From positions 7,069,023 through 7,133,022 of the forward strand of contig CM040756.1 of assembly GCA_022829145.1 (NCBI GenBank): a stretch of DNA of 64,000 nt, written 5' to 3'. Position 1 is the first letter of the stretch; each line of letters begins with the position of its first letter. Shown piece by piece: positions 12,201 through 22,666 of this stretch. The position numbers were made by a program, and so were the translations under genes. The stretch is from Albula goreensis (lineage: Eukaryota > Chordata > Actinopteri > Albuliformes > Albulidae). Below the pieces are notes generated by a model that worked only from the letters and a program-made list of their open reading frames with translations, searched no databases and was not told the origin of the DNA.

Positions 12201-12862
12201 CATGAATGACACACAGCTCGGCAAACCAAACGAACTTTGTGTACCTAGCAGCACAAGCTAACGTTACTCTTTGCCCTCTGCAATTAGCCTATTGGTTATC
12301 CACTTGTCACACCAACACAAAAACTGAAAACTGTAGCCAGTTAACGAAGCTAGCTCGCTTTTTCGCCTTGCCTTGGTAACAATGTTAATAATAACAACAG
12401 AGCGTGATATATTTAAACTGTTAACAACAATTAGAAAGCGTTCAGTAAATCACTCGCACGGACTGTGGTGTAAGTTTGGTAACACAACTAAAATTTGGAA
12501 ATCACATTCACCAAACATCCGCCCCACAGATATCTTGAGCGATCACTGGCTTCCATTTCCTACGATTCTGGCTACGGGATTCCCCCAACTCTCACCACAC
12601 TCCGGCCGGACCCTGCACAGCTGGCGTCCCGCAAAGCGAGTCGAAACTCCCCGGCCCTTCCTGGATCCATGCTTAGCTGTAATCGTAAGGACTCATCCCC
12701 AGCCCCCGGAAGACACAGCGGTCGTATCCCCGAGTGGCACACTGAAACCCGCACCGACATTAGCACAGTGTTGCAGCCGGTCTGGGAGGCCCCATAGCCG
12801 GAGATAGGAGGGGACGGTGCGGGCGGAGGGGTGTGAGCCCACCCGCCCGAGCTCAGCGCCAT
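738..12862 (-). CDS. sharpin: SHARPIN-like LUBAC subunit (8 coding exons plus tentative last exon)
   Basis: SHARPIN joins HOIL-1 and HOIP in the linear ubiquitin assembly complex (LUBAC), which makes Met1-linked chains in cytosolic NF-kB signalling. Coding exons, all with GT/AG borders and matching phases: 12596-12862, 9816-9990, 8397-8480, 5848-5989, 5181-5271, 4522-4834, 3042-3154, 2168-2341. Together they encode 453 residues. Order: PH-like N-terminal fold (about residues 35-145, exons 1-2), a helical region ([12 protein letters not shown]), a ubiquitin-like domain (about 223-305, with [11 protein letters not shown] and SLASYGVR, close to human SHARPIN), then an NZF zinc finger with Cys 400, 403, 414 and 417. 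The start is the ATG at 12860-12862. After the NZF the protein continues about 35 residues to EAVRQYQQ, a tail like that of RBCK1 and absent from human SHARPIN. Position 738-803 could be the last exon (phase 0, good acceptor, stop after 21 residues), but no homology supports it. Head-to-head with maf1. Confidence 0.9.
970..1360. repeat. degenerate minisatellite (GTGTCAGTAGTCC motif)
   Basis: GTGTCAGTAGTCCTGGTCAG-type units of roughly 35-40 bp recur with heavy decay, often joined by GGGCAGTTGA. A short (GT)n run at 894-912 lies just upstream. No coding signal is seen. It lies in the 3' part of, or beyond, sharpin. Confidence 0.6.
1905..2195. repeat. 40-bp minisatellite duplicating the exon 8 splice donor of sharpin
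   Basis: About six units of roughly 40 bp, each carrying CTACCTGTTGGTAC, then GTCTCACAGCCC and a CCCCCACACC block. The unit next to the exon at 2168 contains the last coding bases (minus strand GTACCAACAG) and the donor GTAGGGG. Each further unit repeats both the exon-like part and a potential donor. Confidence 0.85.
2452..2650 (-). mobile_element. tRNA-derived SINE with L2-type tail
   Basis: Read on the minus strand it has an A-box-like TAGTGGCTAAGG head, a B-box-like GGTTCAAGCCCC, a middle with GGGCCCTTGAGCAAGGCC, and the tail GTAAGTCACTTTCG...AGCTAAATGAC. This tail is shared by teleost L2-type LINEs and their SINEs. It lies in the sharpin intron between exons 7 and 8. Confidence 0.75.
2880..3056. 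repeat. decayed tandem repeat at the exon 7 donor of sharpin
   Basis: Units of about 20-35 bp of the form GTAGTGAATAGGTAGCTGG recur at about 2950, 2980 and 3030. The last one, AGTGAATAGTTACCTGTG, is the exon 7 splice donor itself (minus strand CAG|GTAACTATTCAC). It is a weaker version of the pattern at 1905-2195. Confidence 0.55.
3940..4475. repeat. 47-bp minisatellite in sharpin intron 6
   Basis: About eleven tandem units, each with GTAGTTGTGTGTATTGCTGT, then TTGCAGTAGGCCTG and ATCAGTGAGCA. Copies are nearly identical, with a C/T alternation in GCCTG(C/T)ATC and a variant block TGAGCAGGAGTTGTTTG that recurs twice, which suggests a higher-order duplication. The array starts about 50 bp past the exon 6 donor. 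It has no spacers, so it is not a CRISPR array. Confidence 0.9.
6222..6256. repeat. (GA)n microsatellite
   Basis: Near-perfect GA dinucleotide run in a purine-rich stretch of a sharpin intron. Similar GA-rich tracts lie at 5079-5103 and 8170-8390. Confidence 0.85.
9992..10009. repeat. (GT)n run abutting the exon 2 acceptor of sharpin
   Basis: On the minus strand, (CA)n runs straight into the acceptor CACAG|TCCATC of the exon starting at 9990. The usual pyrimidine tract is replaced by CA repeats. Confidence 0.75.
10985..11172 (-). mobile_element. degraded tRNA-derived SINE
   Basis: The minus strand shows an A-box-like TAGTGGTTAGTGAA, a B-box GGTTCAATTCC, a middle with AGGTACTTCACC, and a decayed TGTCTGCCAAATG tail. 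Same broad type as the copy at 2452-2650 but older. It lies in sharpin intron 1. Confidence 0.6.
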
Positions 12863-14830
12863 TCCGCTGGCTCTTCAGGTGGGGAGGAATATGGCTAAAC
12901 AGCACTCCTTAACTATTAACTCCCCCAGTTTGTCCCGCCGCTGTTCGTCGACCAGGCTTGTTTATACGTGCGTCAAAGATGCCGTTTCATCTGCTTTCTG
13001 TTTAGGTTTCGTGTTGACTGGCAGAACAGGAAGCAACTACGCCCCCCCTCTGCGTCCCGTGAAACTTCTCACTGATCGGTCTGATGTCCCAAGTTAGACA
13101 TAAAAACAGACCAATCCAACGCCAAACAATTATCTACAATAGATGATTTACATAAGTCAAATATGATTTTTTTTTCTGGCGAATGCAACACATTTAGTTT
13201 CTGAAGGGAGGTAATAGGTAGACTCCAATAATGCACATGTCACTTGTCACAATATGTACACATACCTTTGACTGGGACTTAAGGATTTTGCTATATTTGA
13301 ACATGAAATGATGGTTATTAATAATAAAAAAGCCTATTAATATGACAATAAATAGAACATTTATTTAAAATGTCTCTTTCCCCTTCCAATCTCCATACAA
13401 GTTCATTCTCTTGGGAAACGATTGAGAAAAGGTGTTTTCTGTACTTCCATCTAGAACACCAATGCTATATTGGCAAATTGCTTCACTGTCTTCACTCTTC
13501 ACTTCACTTATTAACCAGAAATGAGTGAACTGAGTTCTGCTCAAGGTTTCAAATTTCAACTAATTTTCATTTTTTGTCAGCAACAGGCAATAAAGATCTT
13601 CTCACAGCACTTCAATAGGTTAAAAAAGGCCAAAGACAAACTGTGCGACAGTGACATGATGGATGCAAATTGTAATAATAAATAAGTTGCTAGTCTTGTC
13701 CGTGTTCACATGAGGACTGTATTGTTATTTCAGAGTATGGATAACGAGTACACGCGTTATTATTTGATTATACTGATTTGAAGTCAGTTATATTTATATA
13801 TCCCGTTGATTTGTTTTGTAATCAATGTTATGTGTTTATAAATATGTTATTTGTTGTCATCTACATTGAATTTTTAAATGGTTGTTGGCTACATGACAGC
13901 AGAGTACAGTGAAGTTTGAGAAAGCGAAACTCTGAAGTATAGGGCAAAAGTGTGACTACGTGACCCAGTGCGAGAAGTAAACTTTGCTCGAGATTTCACT
14001 CTCATGTTTCGGACTGGACAGTTCCAACTACCTCAGAAATTCGACATGTTTCAGTAATTTCTAAATTTAAATACATTGTAAATAGAAAACACGATATTAT
14101 GTAATTGCTAAATAATACACCCCATGGAATCAAAGACGACTTACATCTCAACGTTTGATAAAATATCAAAATATCGTGTATTATGCTTTTATATTAATTT
14201 CTTTTAGATGTTCCTTCAAATAAAAATTACAGAAAATATTGCAAATTCCCTAGTGTTGAGTAGGTCATCTTTGTTAGATCAACAAATCCAGAGGTGGGGA
14301 CAATAAAGACAGTCTGTTTTCCACCAATAAACTTGTTGGATTAGTTGAAATGGCACAATTTTTGACCTATTGGAATGGTTACATTTTAAACAGACTCATT
14401 TGTGGGCCATTCAGAGCAAACCACTAATTGCTCGAGGAGAAAGTGGGTGTGGTCTATGACAATCAGCGTTTATATTATCGACGTTCTCGAGGTGGGGCAG
14501 GTCAATGTTTTGTCGTACGGATCTCTAGGATACGGACTACGCCATTAGCCACAGATAACATTACTCCAGTAACCGACTATTTAAAATATTATAACCGAAA
14601 AGAGATCGAGTCGCAGCGACTAAAGCGACTCTGATCTCCCCAAGAGTCTTATTTTTAATCAAAATAGACCGGACAAATAAGGGGATGCTGCTGCAGTCCG
14701 AGTTAGAGTGTCTCAGACGGTCGTCGGAATTAATGTCGTCGCATTTATTTGGAAAAGCCAGCTTTTCGATAGAAGATTCCGCGCACAGAATAAGAAGTCA
14801 ACTGCCGCGACCGAGTACTTTGCGTGATGC
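12863..14830. promoter_or_regulatory. divergent sharpin/maf1 promoter interval
   Basis: Two kilobases between the sharpin start codon and the likely first maf1 exon. The part next to sharpin (12600-13080) is GC- and CpG-rich; the middle is AT-rich. A small frame at 14428-14634 matches nothing I know. An ISRE-type motif is listed separately. The regulatory role is inferred from the head-to-head layout. Confidence 0.5.
13918..13931 (-). promoter_or_regulatory. interferon-stimulated response element (ISRE) motif
   Basis: The minus strand reads AGTTTCGCTTTCTC, a full match to the ISRE consensus AGTTTCNNTTTCNY bound by ISGF3 and IRF factors. It lies about 1.06 kb upstream of the sharpin start codon and about 0.9 kb before the probable first maf1 exon. 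A single motif of this length can occur by chance. Confidence 0.45.
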
Positions 14831-15151
14831 TGAATTAGAATAAACCAGCGATCGAGGAGAGTGGATATTGTTTTGACCGTAGCTAATATTAGCTTGCAAG
14901 CAGCTTTAACTGTATTGTCCTACGAGGTCTGTGTTGTGCATATCGCCATCCAGTTACCTTTTTTGTCAGTGACTGCAGCAAGAATTAAATTGAAAAATCT
15001 GTCCCAGTTTCGGTTTATTGGCTATTGTTAGCTGGTACCTACTGTTTTCAAACGACTTTGTTTGGTGCAACTGACTGAAAACACAAGCGAATTACCTTCT
15101 GAGACAGAATTGTTGAGTGTAATTTGAGACCATCAACACAATACATCAAAG
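14830..15151 (+). other. maf1: probable 5' untranslated exon of maf1
   Basis: Sequence ending ACACAATACATCAAAG|GTGAGACT gives a strong donor about 0.8 kb before the coding exon at 15977, whose acceptor TTGCAG lies only 2 bases before the ATG. A spliced leader exon is therefore required. The left limit is a guess. Confidence 0.4.
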
Positions 15152-15978
15152 GTGAGACTCTTGCTAGCTAGTGGTAGCTACAGTAATGCTCAAAAACAGC
15201 AAGCTAATTTCTTAATAAGATGTATAACCGTTCACATGTACAGTTGGTGTGGTTAGCAGTTTATTGTGTGGTATGGTGGCTGTATAGACTTTGATATTTA
15301 GCCAGGGGGTTCACTTTTACCTTTTAAGGCAAAAGAAACAATGGAAACTAATCGTCCAAAACTGGCTAAGCGAGCTAGTAGCTAACTGTGCTACAACCAG
15401 GAACTAGATGTTGGGGTGGGGGTGCGGAAATAAAAATTGCAAATGGTTTGAGCGTAGTTGAATGTACTTTTGTTTGTGCATGACATCGTTTATGTTGGAC
15501 AATAAGTGATGCTCCCATGGCTTTTCAGAGTGCACAGATCAAGTGCTAACAAGCACAGTTAATCCTTTCGGCAGTCCCATTTCCATTCAGACCGCTTGAC
15601 ATAAAATTTCAAGGAAAAAAATCAATGTTAATGGTAATAGAATGCAATACGTCATTGAGTGATTAAATGTATTCGGTAGGAAGTACGATAGCACTCTAAC
15701 CCCTCTCTTTAAATGTGTTGTAATTTTATTGTGGGTCACAAATGTAAGGTGTGTGATTCATAATTCAATTTATAGCGCTACCCTTGGACCCATTTTGTAA
15801 ATAAGTAACGTTATCTAGCTAGTTAGCAGTCGTTTCTTTGTTCTCCAATTGGGTTACCCAATTTATACTTGCTTGACATGGCTTACATTTGATGGCTGTG
15901 CTTTCCTAATTTTTTTTTCATCCAGAAAGTGTATAATGTGTGTGTCACTTATATACCTTGCCTTTCTCCCTTGCAGCC

Positions 15979-17969
15979 ATGAAACTTTTGGAGAATTCGA
16001 GTTTCGAAGCCTTGAGCTCCCAGCTCTGTGTGGAGACGGGCGACTCTCACATCCTGGGCAGGTAATTATCATGACACTGCACTCAGCCCTGGCTGTCACC
16101 CTGCCTGCCTTCACCTGCAGCTGCAGAACACCAAATCCCAAGATTCATAGCTTCGGACTGTAGTTCTCATTGCCTCTTGCATGCACAGCTAAACCAAACA
16201 GACAGCCAAGCATTTTGGAAGAGCTTCAGGGATATTATTGTGCCTGTATTATCAGGAAATATATATTTTCAATCCCTAAATATTTCACCCTGAGACAGGG
16301 GACTTGGTTAATCCATGAGCATGTTCCAAAAGCTGTTAGTGAGACAGAATATTCATCAGAGATATTCTGAAAAACCAGTACTTGTCTGTAAAGTGGGAAA
16401 AATCATGAGCCATTAAATTGCTTAGTTTGCAGAAATCCTGAGAGATGCTCCTGGCATCTGGTCGCGTTCGGCTGGAAGCTGCAGTTTCTGTGGGCTTGTG
16501 TTGAGCAGATAATTCTCTGCACCCGTTCTGTAGTGCAGAGCACATGTTCCCACATTTTACATGTTTAAATCGCACACAGCCCACATCCTGTCACGTTGCA
16601 GTAGCCCGAGCGATCTTCTAGTGCTCTGGCATCAGGGTGTATTTGAGATGGTTTTAAGAGGGTCGATTTTAAAGAGCTGGATTATCACAATGGGGCACCA
16701 TGGGGACTTGTGGCAGGTGTCAGTGAGATGTGAAAAAGGCTAGGAATGACACCTGGGGCAGACCAGCATGCCATGCAGTCTGGTACCATCCAGAAGCTGT
16801 AGTTGCATCGGTTATTTATGTTTTTATTCTCCTGAAGGTATAGCAGTTTTACTTTAATATAACAATGAACAGTGCCAAAAGTGAGGTGAACAGTGGCAGT
16901 TTAAGGCTAGTTGTGACTTGTCCTGTTACAATCCTGACATCTCTCACTGACACAGGTATACAACTGGGTGAGCCACAAAGAGTAAGATCAAAAGCATTTC
17001 TGGTGGTTTTGGAGCAACAATCCATAGTTTATGAACTTTTGGTTAGGAGTGATCTCACTGAGGCGGAGTCTGGTCTTTATGATGTCACAGTACAGTTCTG
17101 TATCACCGCTGTGTGGAATGCCAAACTGACACCGTGCAAAGGGAGTGGTGGAGCGTGTTGAGCTAAGAACATAGCCTGCTTTCACAGTTTCTCAAGTAGA
17201 AATAAGTTGTAAACATTACCTAGTAGTATTTTGTGAATATGCCAGTTTACCTGCTACAATAACAAAAAGAGGTTTGCTTTGAAATGTAAGAGATGGGGGG
17301 ATTGATCATGGTTTTGTTGGTCATAACTACTCATGGAAGTAAACACTGGCCATTTTGGGGGAGTTATTTACATTTGCTCAGCTGGTGCCCTATAAAACTG
17401 CAATACTGTGTTACACAGTGTGTCCTATGTGTCGGGTGTCCTCTATCAGGCGGGCATGGTTATTTGGGGTAGCTGTAATGGAGACCATGTAGCTGCCAAG
17501 TCTGCTGGTATTTAACCTGCTTACAGGATTAGAGTGGGACGCAGTGGTAACCGTGGCAATTTCAACAGCGTTTGACATCACGGACTGTTCCATTTGACCC
17601 TGGACATATTCATTTTAGGCGTGAAGGCCCCCACCTCAAACATGGATAAAAACATATGCAGGCGGATATTTATGCTTGTTTCTACTTCCAAGTGGCATCA
17701 ACATGTTTTACTGGAGGTCTGTTTGTCTGTCTGTTTTGTCTTGCCCAGCACCACCACAGTCTCAGTCTGGGCTGGGAATGTCTCTCATGTCACCCAATGA
17801 CCTTTGATCTCCACTATAATTAGACAGGCCACAGAGTGTCTCTTTGCCAAGGGGTTGAGTGTTGCACAACCATGGTCTTACATAACTGGGCTTCTTCAGC
17901 AAGGGAAAAATAAACACTTGCCCCTCCCCCCAAAACCTCCCACATACACACACACTCACACATACACAG

Positions 17970-18009
<40 letters not shown>

Positions 18010-20065
18010 ACACACCCTCCTGACAGTGCCGCCTCAGCCTGAAACCTTTCAAACAGAAACCTTGTGAAACCAAAGCAGTCTGTCTGTAATTAACATCTGT
18101 GATAGAACGCTCAAGCAGTTTAGAGGGTATATATTTAGGGGTGGCCTTGTAAAAGGTTAATTGACTTTATGAGAACAGGAGACCACTGCTGGGAGCTTAT
18201 TATTCTCTTTTTAAATCCCTCTTTTTATTGCCTCTCCTTGTTCTAATCTGTTCTCTTTCTTGGGCTCTCTCCGTAACATGCCCCTGTTTCTCCACCCCAC
18301 CCCTCAGGATCGAGAGCTACTCCTGCAAGATGGCAGGCGATGACAAGCACATGTTTAAGCAGTTCTGCCAGGAGGGGGAGCCGCACGTCCTGGAGGCCCT
18401 GTCCCCCCCACAGTCCAGCGCCACCAGCCCCCCACAGTCAGTGCTGCCCCATTCATCTATGTGTTTTCCGCATCACAAAACTAAGATATCAATCTCAAAC
18501 CCCAGGTGGTCAGAACTTGAGATATTATTATATATATATCCTCAGTGAGCAGTTTGCAGATATATATGTATTATATTGAGTGTTGGTGCATGATGAGACT
18601 AGATAGGCTGAATGTGCTGCTTTTGTCATTGTGCTCTTATGTTCCCTGTGATTTTTCACAAAGTAGCAAATTCGCCTGCAGTGGCCTCTGAGCTCACAGA
18701 GTTCAGAGAGTGCGGAGCTTAGGAGTTGTGTATCTTGGCACGTTCTTGAGTTGACCCTGCAGTTCCAGCCTGTGATTGGGCACAAGAATGCTCACAGCAA
18801 GATAAATCAGTGCCACTGGTGTTTGACATTGCACATTATGTAGAACAGGAATGTGTCAATAATGAGGTACATCGTTTAACAAGGATCCTGTTTCTCATTC
18901 CTTTTCATTTTCTCTCCCTCTCCCCCCTTACCGGCCGTCTTCTTTCTTTCTCCCTCCCTATATCTCCCTTGTTTTACCATGGACCTCTCATCCTGTCTAT
19001 CTGTTTCGGTCTTTCTCTCTCTCTCTTTCTGTCTCCCTCCATCCCTCCCTCCAGGTTGGGTAAGAGCAGTGAGGATGGAGAGAACCCCCTGAGTGATAAG
19101 TGCTGCAGGAAGACGTTGTTCTACCTCATCACCACGCTCAACGAGTCCTTCCGCCCCGACTACGACTTCAGCGCCGCCCGGGCCCACGAGTTCAGCCGGG
19201 AGCCCAGCCTCAACTGGGTCAGTACCCCCCAGTCTTGGTTCGGACCCAATGAGACAACCCCCATATTTACTATTGTATCCTTAGCCCACTCATACTAAAC
19301 TGCTTCTGCTTAAAGTACCATCACACATAGTCAGAATCACAACAGATTACCTGTGCAAGAATGCCTAATATAGTGCAGGCAAAATCCCTTACAGATCAGG
19401 AGGTGGTCAGGAGGTTAAGTGCCTATATATATTTGTGCATGTATTTATATATACTATATTCCATTACTTACTGTATTATACTTACTGTTTTATATAGCTA
19501 CACTAAATTTTTACAAATACATGTATATGAGCAGCTGTCTACCACGATGCAAAAATCACATGAATGCGGTAAAAGAAGTAAACTCATTTAAATGACAGGA
19601 AATAAAATAGTGCTAAATATAAGCCTTAGTAACAAAATAAAAAAAGTGACAAGTACTGTCTGAACAGTCAGGGTGGAGAAGGGGAGGAGCTGAGAGAGAG
19701 ATAAGAGAGAATGTGTTAAATATCTCTTACAGAGTGTGATCTACGACCTCAGAAAGACGATGTCAAACTGTAAAACATTTAATGTTAAAGTATTTTGTGG
19801 TATATTCTAAACTTGGAAAGTTAAGGTCAAGTATGGTGCCTTTGGCCTGTTTTAAATGTAGTCGCTGCTGGTTATGAGTGAAAGGAATGGTTTTCCTGGA
19901 TAACATGTTTATTTATATTTGTGTGGTGCTCTCTGTCTCCCCCAGGTGATGAATGCAGTGAATAGCAGCCTGTTCTCTGCGGTGGGGGAAGAGTTCAACT
20001 CACTGGGGCCTGAACTGTGGAGCGCCATTGACCAGGAGATCAACCTGCAGGGCTGTGACATATAC

Positions 20066-20161
<96 letters not shown>

Positions 20162-22666
20162 GCTGTGTGTGTGTGAGAGTGTGTGTGTGTGAGAGTGTTT
20201 GTGTGTGAGAGTGTTTGTGTGAGAGTGTTTGTGTGAGTGTGTGTGAGTGTGTGTGTGTGTGTGTGTTGTGTGTTTGTGTGTGTGAGAGTGTGTTGTGTGT
20301 GTGAGAGTGTTTGTGTGAGTGTGAGAGTGTGTGTGTGTGTGAGTGTTTGTGTGTGTGAGTGTGTAGACCTCACAGGACTGTATGTGTGCTTTGATGTGGT
20401 CGTTGGCATCAGCTGTAGACACATCTGACAGAGCCGAAATCTCTTTAAACTTTCTGACTTGCTTTTCAGTTTGGTAACCAATAGGCAGCTGTTGGTTAAA
20501 CCCACTTTGTTGTGGGTTTTGTAAGCAATTGTAGCAAGCTTAGAAGTAAAATGGGCTCCTGAAAGTTGGGGAATATTACATTACATTGGACTAAGAAATG
20601 AGTCCTAATGAATGAGGTGTGCAACGCGTGCTCTGCCCACAGCTACAACCCAGACCTTGACTCAGATCCGTTTGGAGAGGAGGGGAGCCTGTGGTCCTTC
20701 AACTACTTCTTCTACAACAAGAAGCTGAAGAGGATAGTGTTCTTCACCTGCCGCTCCGTCAGGTTAGCTGTTGCTGCGCTGAGCTCACTCACCAACAGCA
20801 ACTAAGCACTGCATGCTATCACACGATCCAGCATGACTTGAGACATTTTGGCTCTGTCAGACCTGCCCAAGAGCTTTGTTTAAAAGGCCCACTTGGGGTT
20901 CCCCAGTAGCTCAACTGACAGAGCGCGCACCACATAAGGCCGAGACCCCACTGCAGCGGCCCAGGCTTGAATCCGGCCTGGGCCCCCTGCCGGCCTCGTT
21001 CCCCCTTCCCCCCTCTGCACACCCTGTCTGTCTCTCTCTACTGTAACTGTCAAATAAAGTGAGGAAAAATACCAAAAAAAAAGGCCCTCTTGACTCGTTC
21101 TGAAGTTTCTCAGCTATCTAAAACTCATCTTGTAGTCTGAAAATGGCGTTGCACAATGATATAAACTCAAAAATGTGCACCAAACCGTAAGTTTAGGTAC
21201 CGATATCGTCACCATTGTGAGCATCGCTTTGTGTAAAATGAGGAAGTAAGTGGGCCTTTATCTTGGCCCTAAGCCTCCTGCAGCCTGATTGATTCCTGCT
21301 GATTTCTGAGCTTGTATTTGGTTGGCTCTGATGGGGATGGGGGTTTATCGTTTTTTACATACCTGCTCTTGAGACACTGTCCCAGCTGTATATGTAGTCG
21401 AGCATGTACCAGGAAGTTTACAGAGAATAGCACCACATCTGAGTGAGAATCAAGTCAGGCTTGCAGTTGTGACCCTGATACGTGACACTTTCTCACGCTC
21501 GTCATGCCAGCTTCTCACTCTGCACACAAACTTTCTGCTCAAGGACTTGCGCAGGCACTGTGCCTCCAGAACAGGATGTTCTCTCTTTATCAAATCAGAC
21601 CTCGATGGTATGTGGCTAAGGCTGTTCTATACACTGAAAATAACAATCACAAAAAGAATGAAACAGCTTATTTTATCTCCTCAGTATGACACTCTGGCCT
21701 TTGGCCTATAAGAGTAAGGGATGCTGATCTAGGATAAGGTTTCCTCTGGCAATGTCCCAGCCTTATCCATAATGAGCCAAATGGACAAACTGACCTCAGA
21801 TCAGCACTGTTAACATGAGGCGCGTGGATTATGGCTGCAGGCTTTTGATGGTTGAATCAAGGTATCATGACTTCTGAAATGGATGGAGCTGCAGTCTTCT
21901 GTCAATCACCGATGTTCTTCAGCCAGTCAAAGGGTTGAAGCTGGTTTTGCGTTTTACAACAAAACACAAGTCATTGGTCAAATCAGCAGGTTACTTGTGA
22001 CATGTTGTAGTTCTGCCCATCACTGGTCCTTCATTCTCCCATCACAAGTCCCAGGTGCTGCAAGGCTTGTCTGCTCAGACTCCTGTTTATCTGGTTTTAG
22101 TGTCCTCAGCGGTTATGGCCGGGGATGTCTGGACAACGAGCTGGACATGGAGCTGGACGATGAGGAGGAGATGGATGAGTTCACTGAGGACAGGTGAGAG
22201 TGCATGACTTCCTGTTCACACAGGAAGTGAAGCAGACTTAGGTGGCTATACATGTTTTCAATTCTGACTTGACCATTGAACCTGAATTTCAATCAAGCAG
22301 TCAGTATGGCTGGCCTAAGTGATTAAATAGGAATCTCTCTTTTGTTTGCTGCATTTAAGGTCTGGGTTGGGCAAGTGGATTTGCAGAGTGAGTCTTCTGA
22401 GTTTAACAGGCCAAATGATTTAGGGTCACTCTTCTGGTTTGCATAGCTTGACTTTTTGACCTTAAGGGCACAATGCCTGCTGCAGGGGTGCTGAAAGTTC
22501 AGTAAACAAGGGGAAGGGGGCTAATGTTGAGCCATAATGGAGACACTTGGCTTCAGTAAACATAGGGATGGGGTAATGCTGAGCCGTAATGGAGACACTC
22601 TTGACGGCTACCTGACATCCTTCTTGTATCTGTCTCTACAGGTTCCCCAGGGCTTTGTGCGTTTAA
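15979..22666 (+). CDS. maf1: MAF1, repressor of RNA polymerase III
   Basis: MAF1 binds RNA polymerase III under nutrient or stress signals (mTORC1-controlled) and blocks tRNA and 5S rRNA transcription. Coding exons: 15979-16061, 18308-18436, 19055-19217, 19946-20067, 20643-20762, 22110-22193, 22642-22666, adding to 726 nt or 241 residues (human 256). Nearly every block matches human MAF1: [16 protein letters not shown] at the start, [53 protein letters not shown], and the acidic tail [17 protein letters not shown]. The variable serine/proline linker after LEALSPPQ and the acidic region after the Ser-rich SVSGYGRG stretch are the least conserved parts and somewhat shorter than in human. The fourth coding exon's donor opens directly into a long (GT)n tract. 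The 3' UTR runs to about 24.2 kb. The gene diverges from sharpin and converges on the GIMAP gene. Confidence 0.97.
17942..18008. repeat. (CA)n microsatellite
   Basis: Interrupted then pure CA run of about 65 bp in the first coding intron of maf1. Confidence 0.9.
20068..20362. repeat. (GT)n microsatellite starting at the maf1 exon 5 donor
   Basis: The intron begins ATACAG|GTGTGTGTG and stays pure GT to about 20157, then continues as GT/GA-interrupted repeat (GAGAGTGTTTGTGTG units) to about 20362. The splice donor is the first GT of the tract, so U1 has many overlapping near-matches. Long histidine/threonine-type frames across it are artefacts. Confidence 0.95.
20882..21092 (+). mobile_element. 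tRNA-derived SINE with target site duplication
   Basis: Inserted in a maf1 intron. The head has A-box-like TAGCTCAACTGACAGAGCG and B-box-like GGCTTGAATCC. A GC-rich body, CAAATAAAGTGAGG and an A-rich tail follow. Flanking 14-bp duplications are AAAAGGCCCACTTG (20882-20895) and AAAAGGCCCTCTTG (21079-21092), one mismatch. The short tail and near-identical duplication suggest a fairly young insertion. Confidence 0.85.
21722..21812. repeat. dispersed repeat (GATCTAGGAT...AGATCAGCACT type)
   Basis: Contains CTGATCTAGGATAAGGTTTC and ends TGACCTCAGATCAGCACTG. A similar copy lies at 63520-63625 (shared CTGATCC/TAGATCAGCACT and CCAT(A)ATGAG blocks). This matches a SINE-like tail I recall as common in teleost genomes; the family name is not certain. 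Confidence 0.5.

Noticed and set aside
1-12862. Assignment of the minus-strand NZF/UBL gene to rbck1
   Set aside because: The UBL ([19 protein letters not shown]) and the PH-like N-terminus match SHARPIN more closely, and the gene is head-to-head with maf1 as in human.
14428-14634. 68-codon plus-strand frame before maf1
   Set aside because: No homology, and no splice or promoter evidence ties it to a transcript; possibly chance.
19909-20505. Long minus-strand frames of His/Thr repeats (198 and 140 codons)
   Set aside because: They are translations of the (GT)n tract in a maf1 intron; dinucleotide repeats have no stops in these frames.
20893-20985. Functional tRNA gene
   Set aside because: The A- and B-box-like head is followed by a SINE body and A tail, flanked by a target duplication; it is a SINE, not a tRNA gene.
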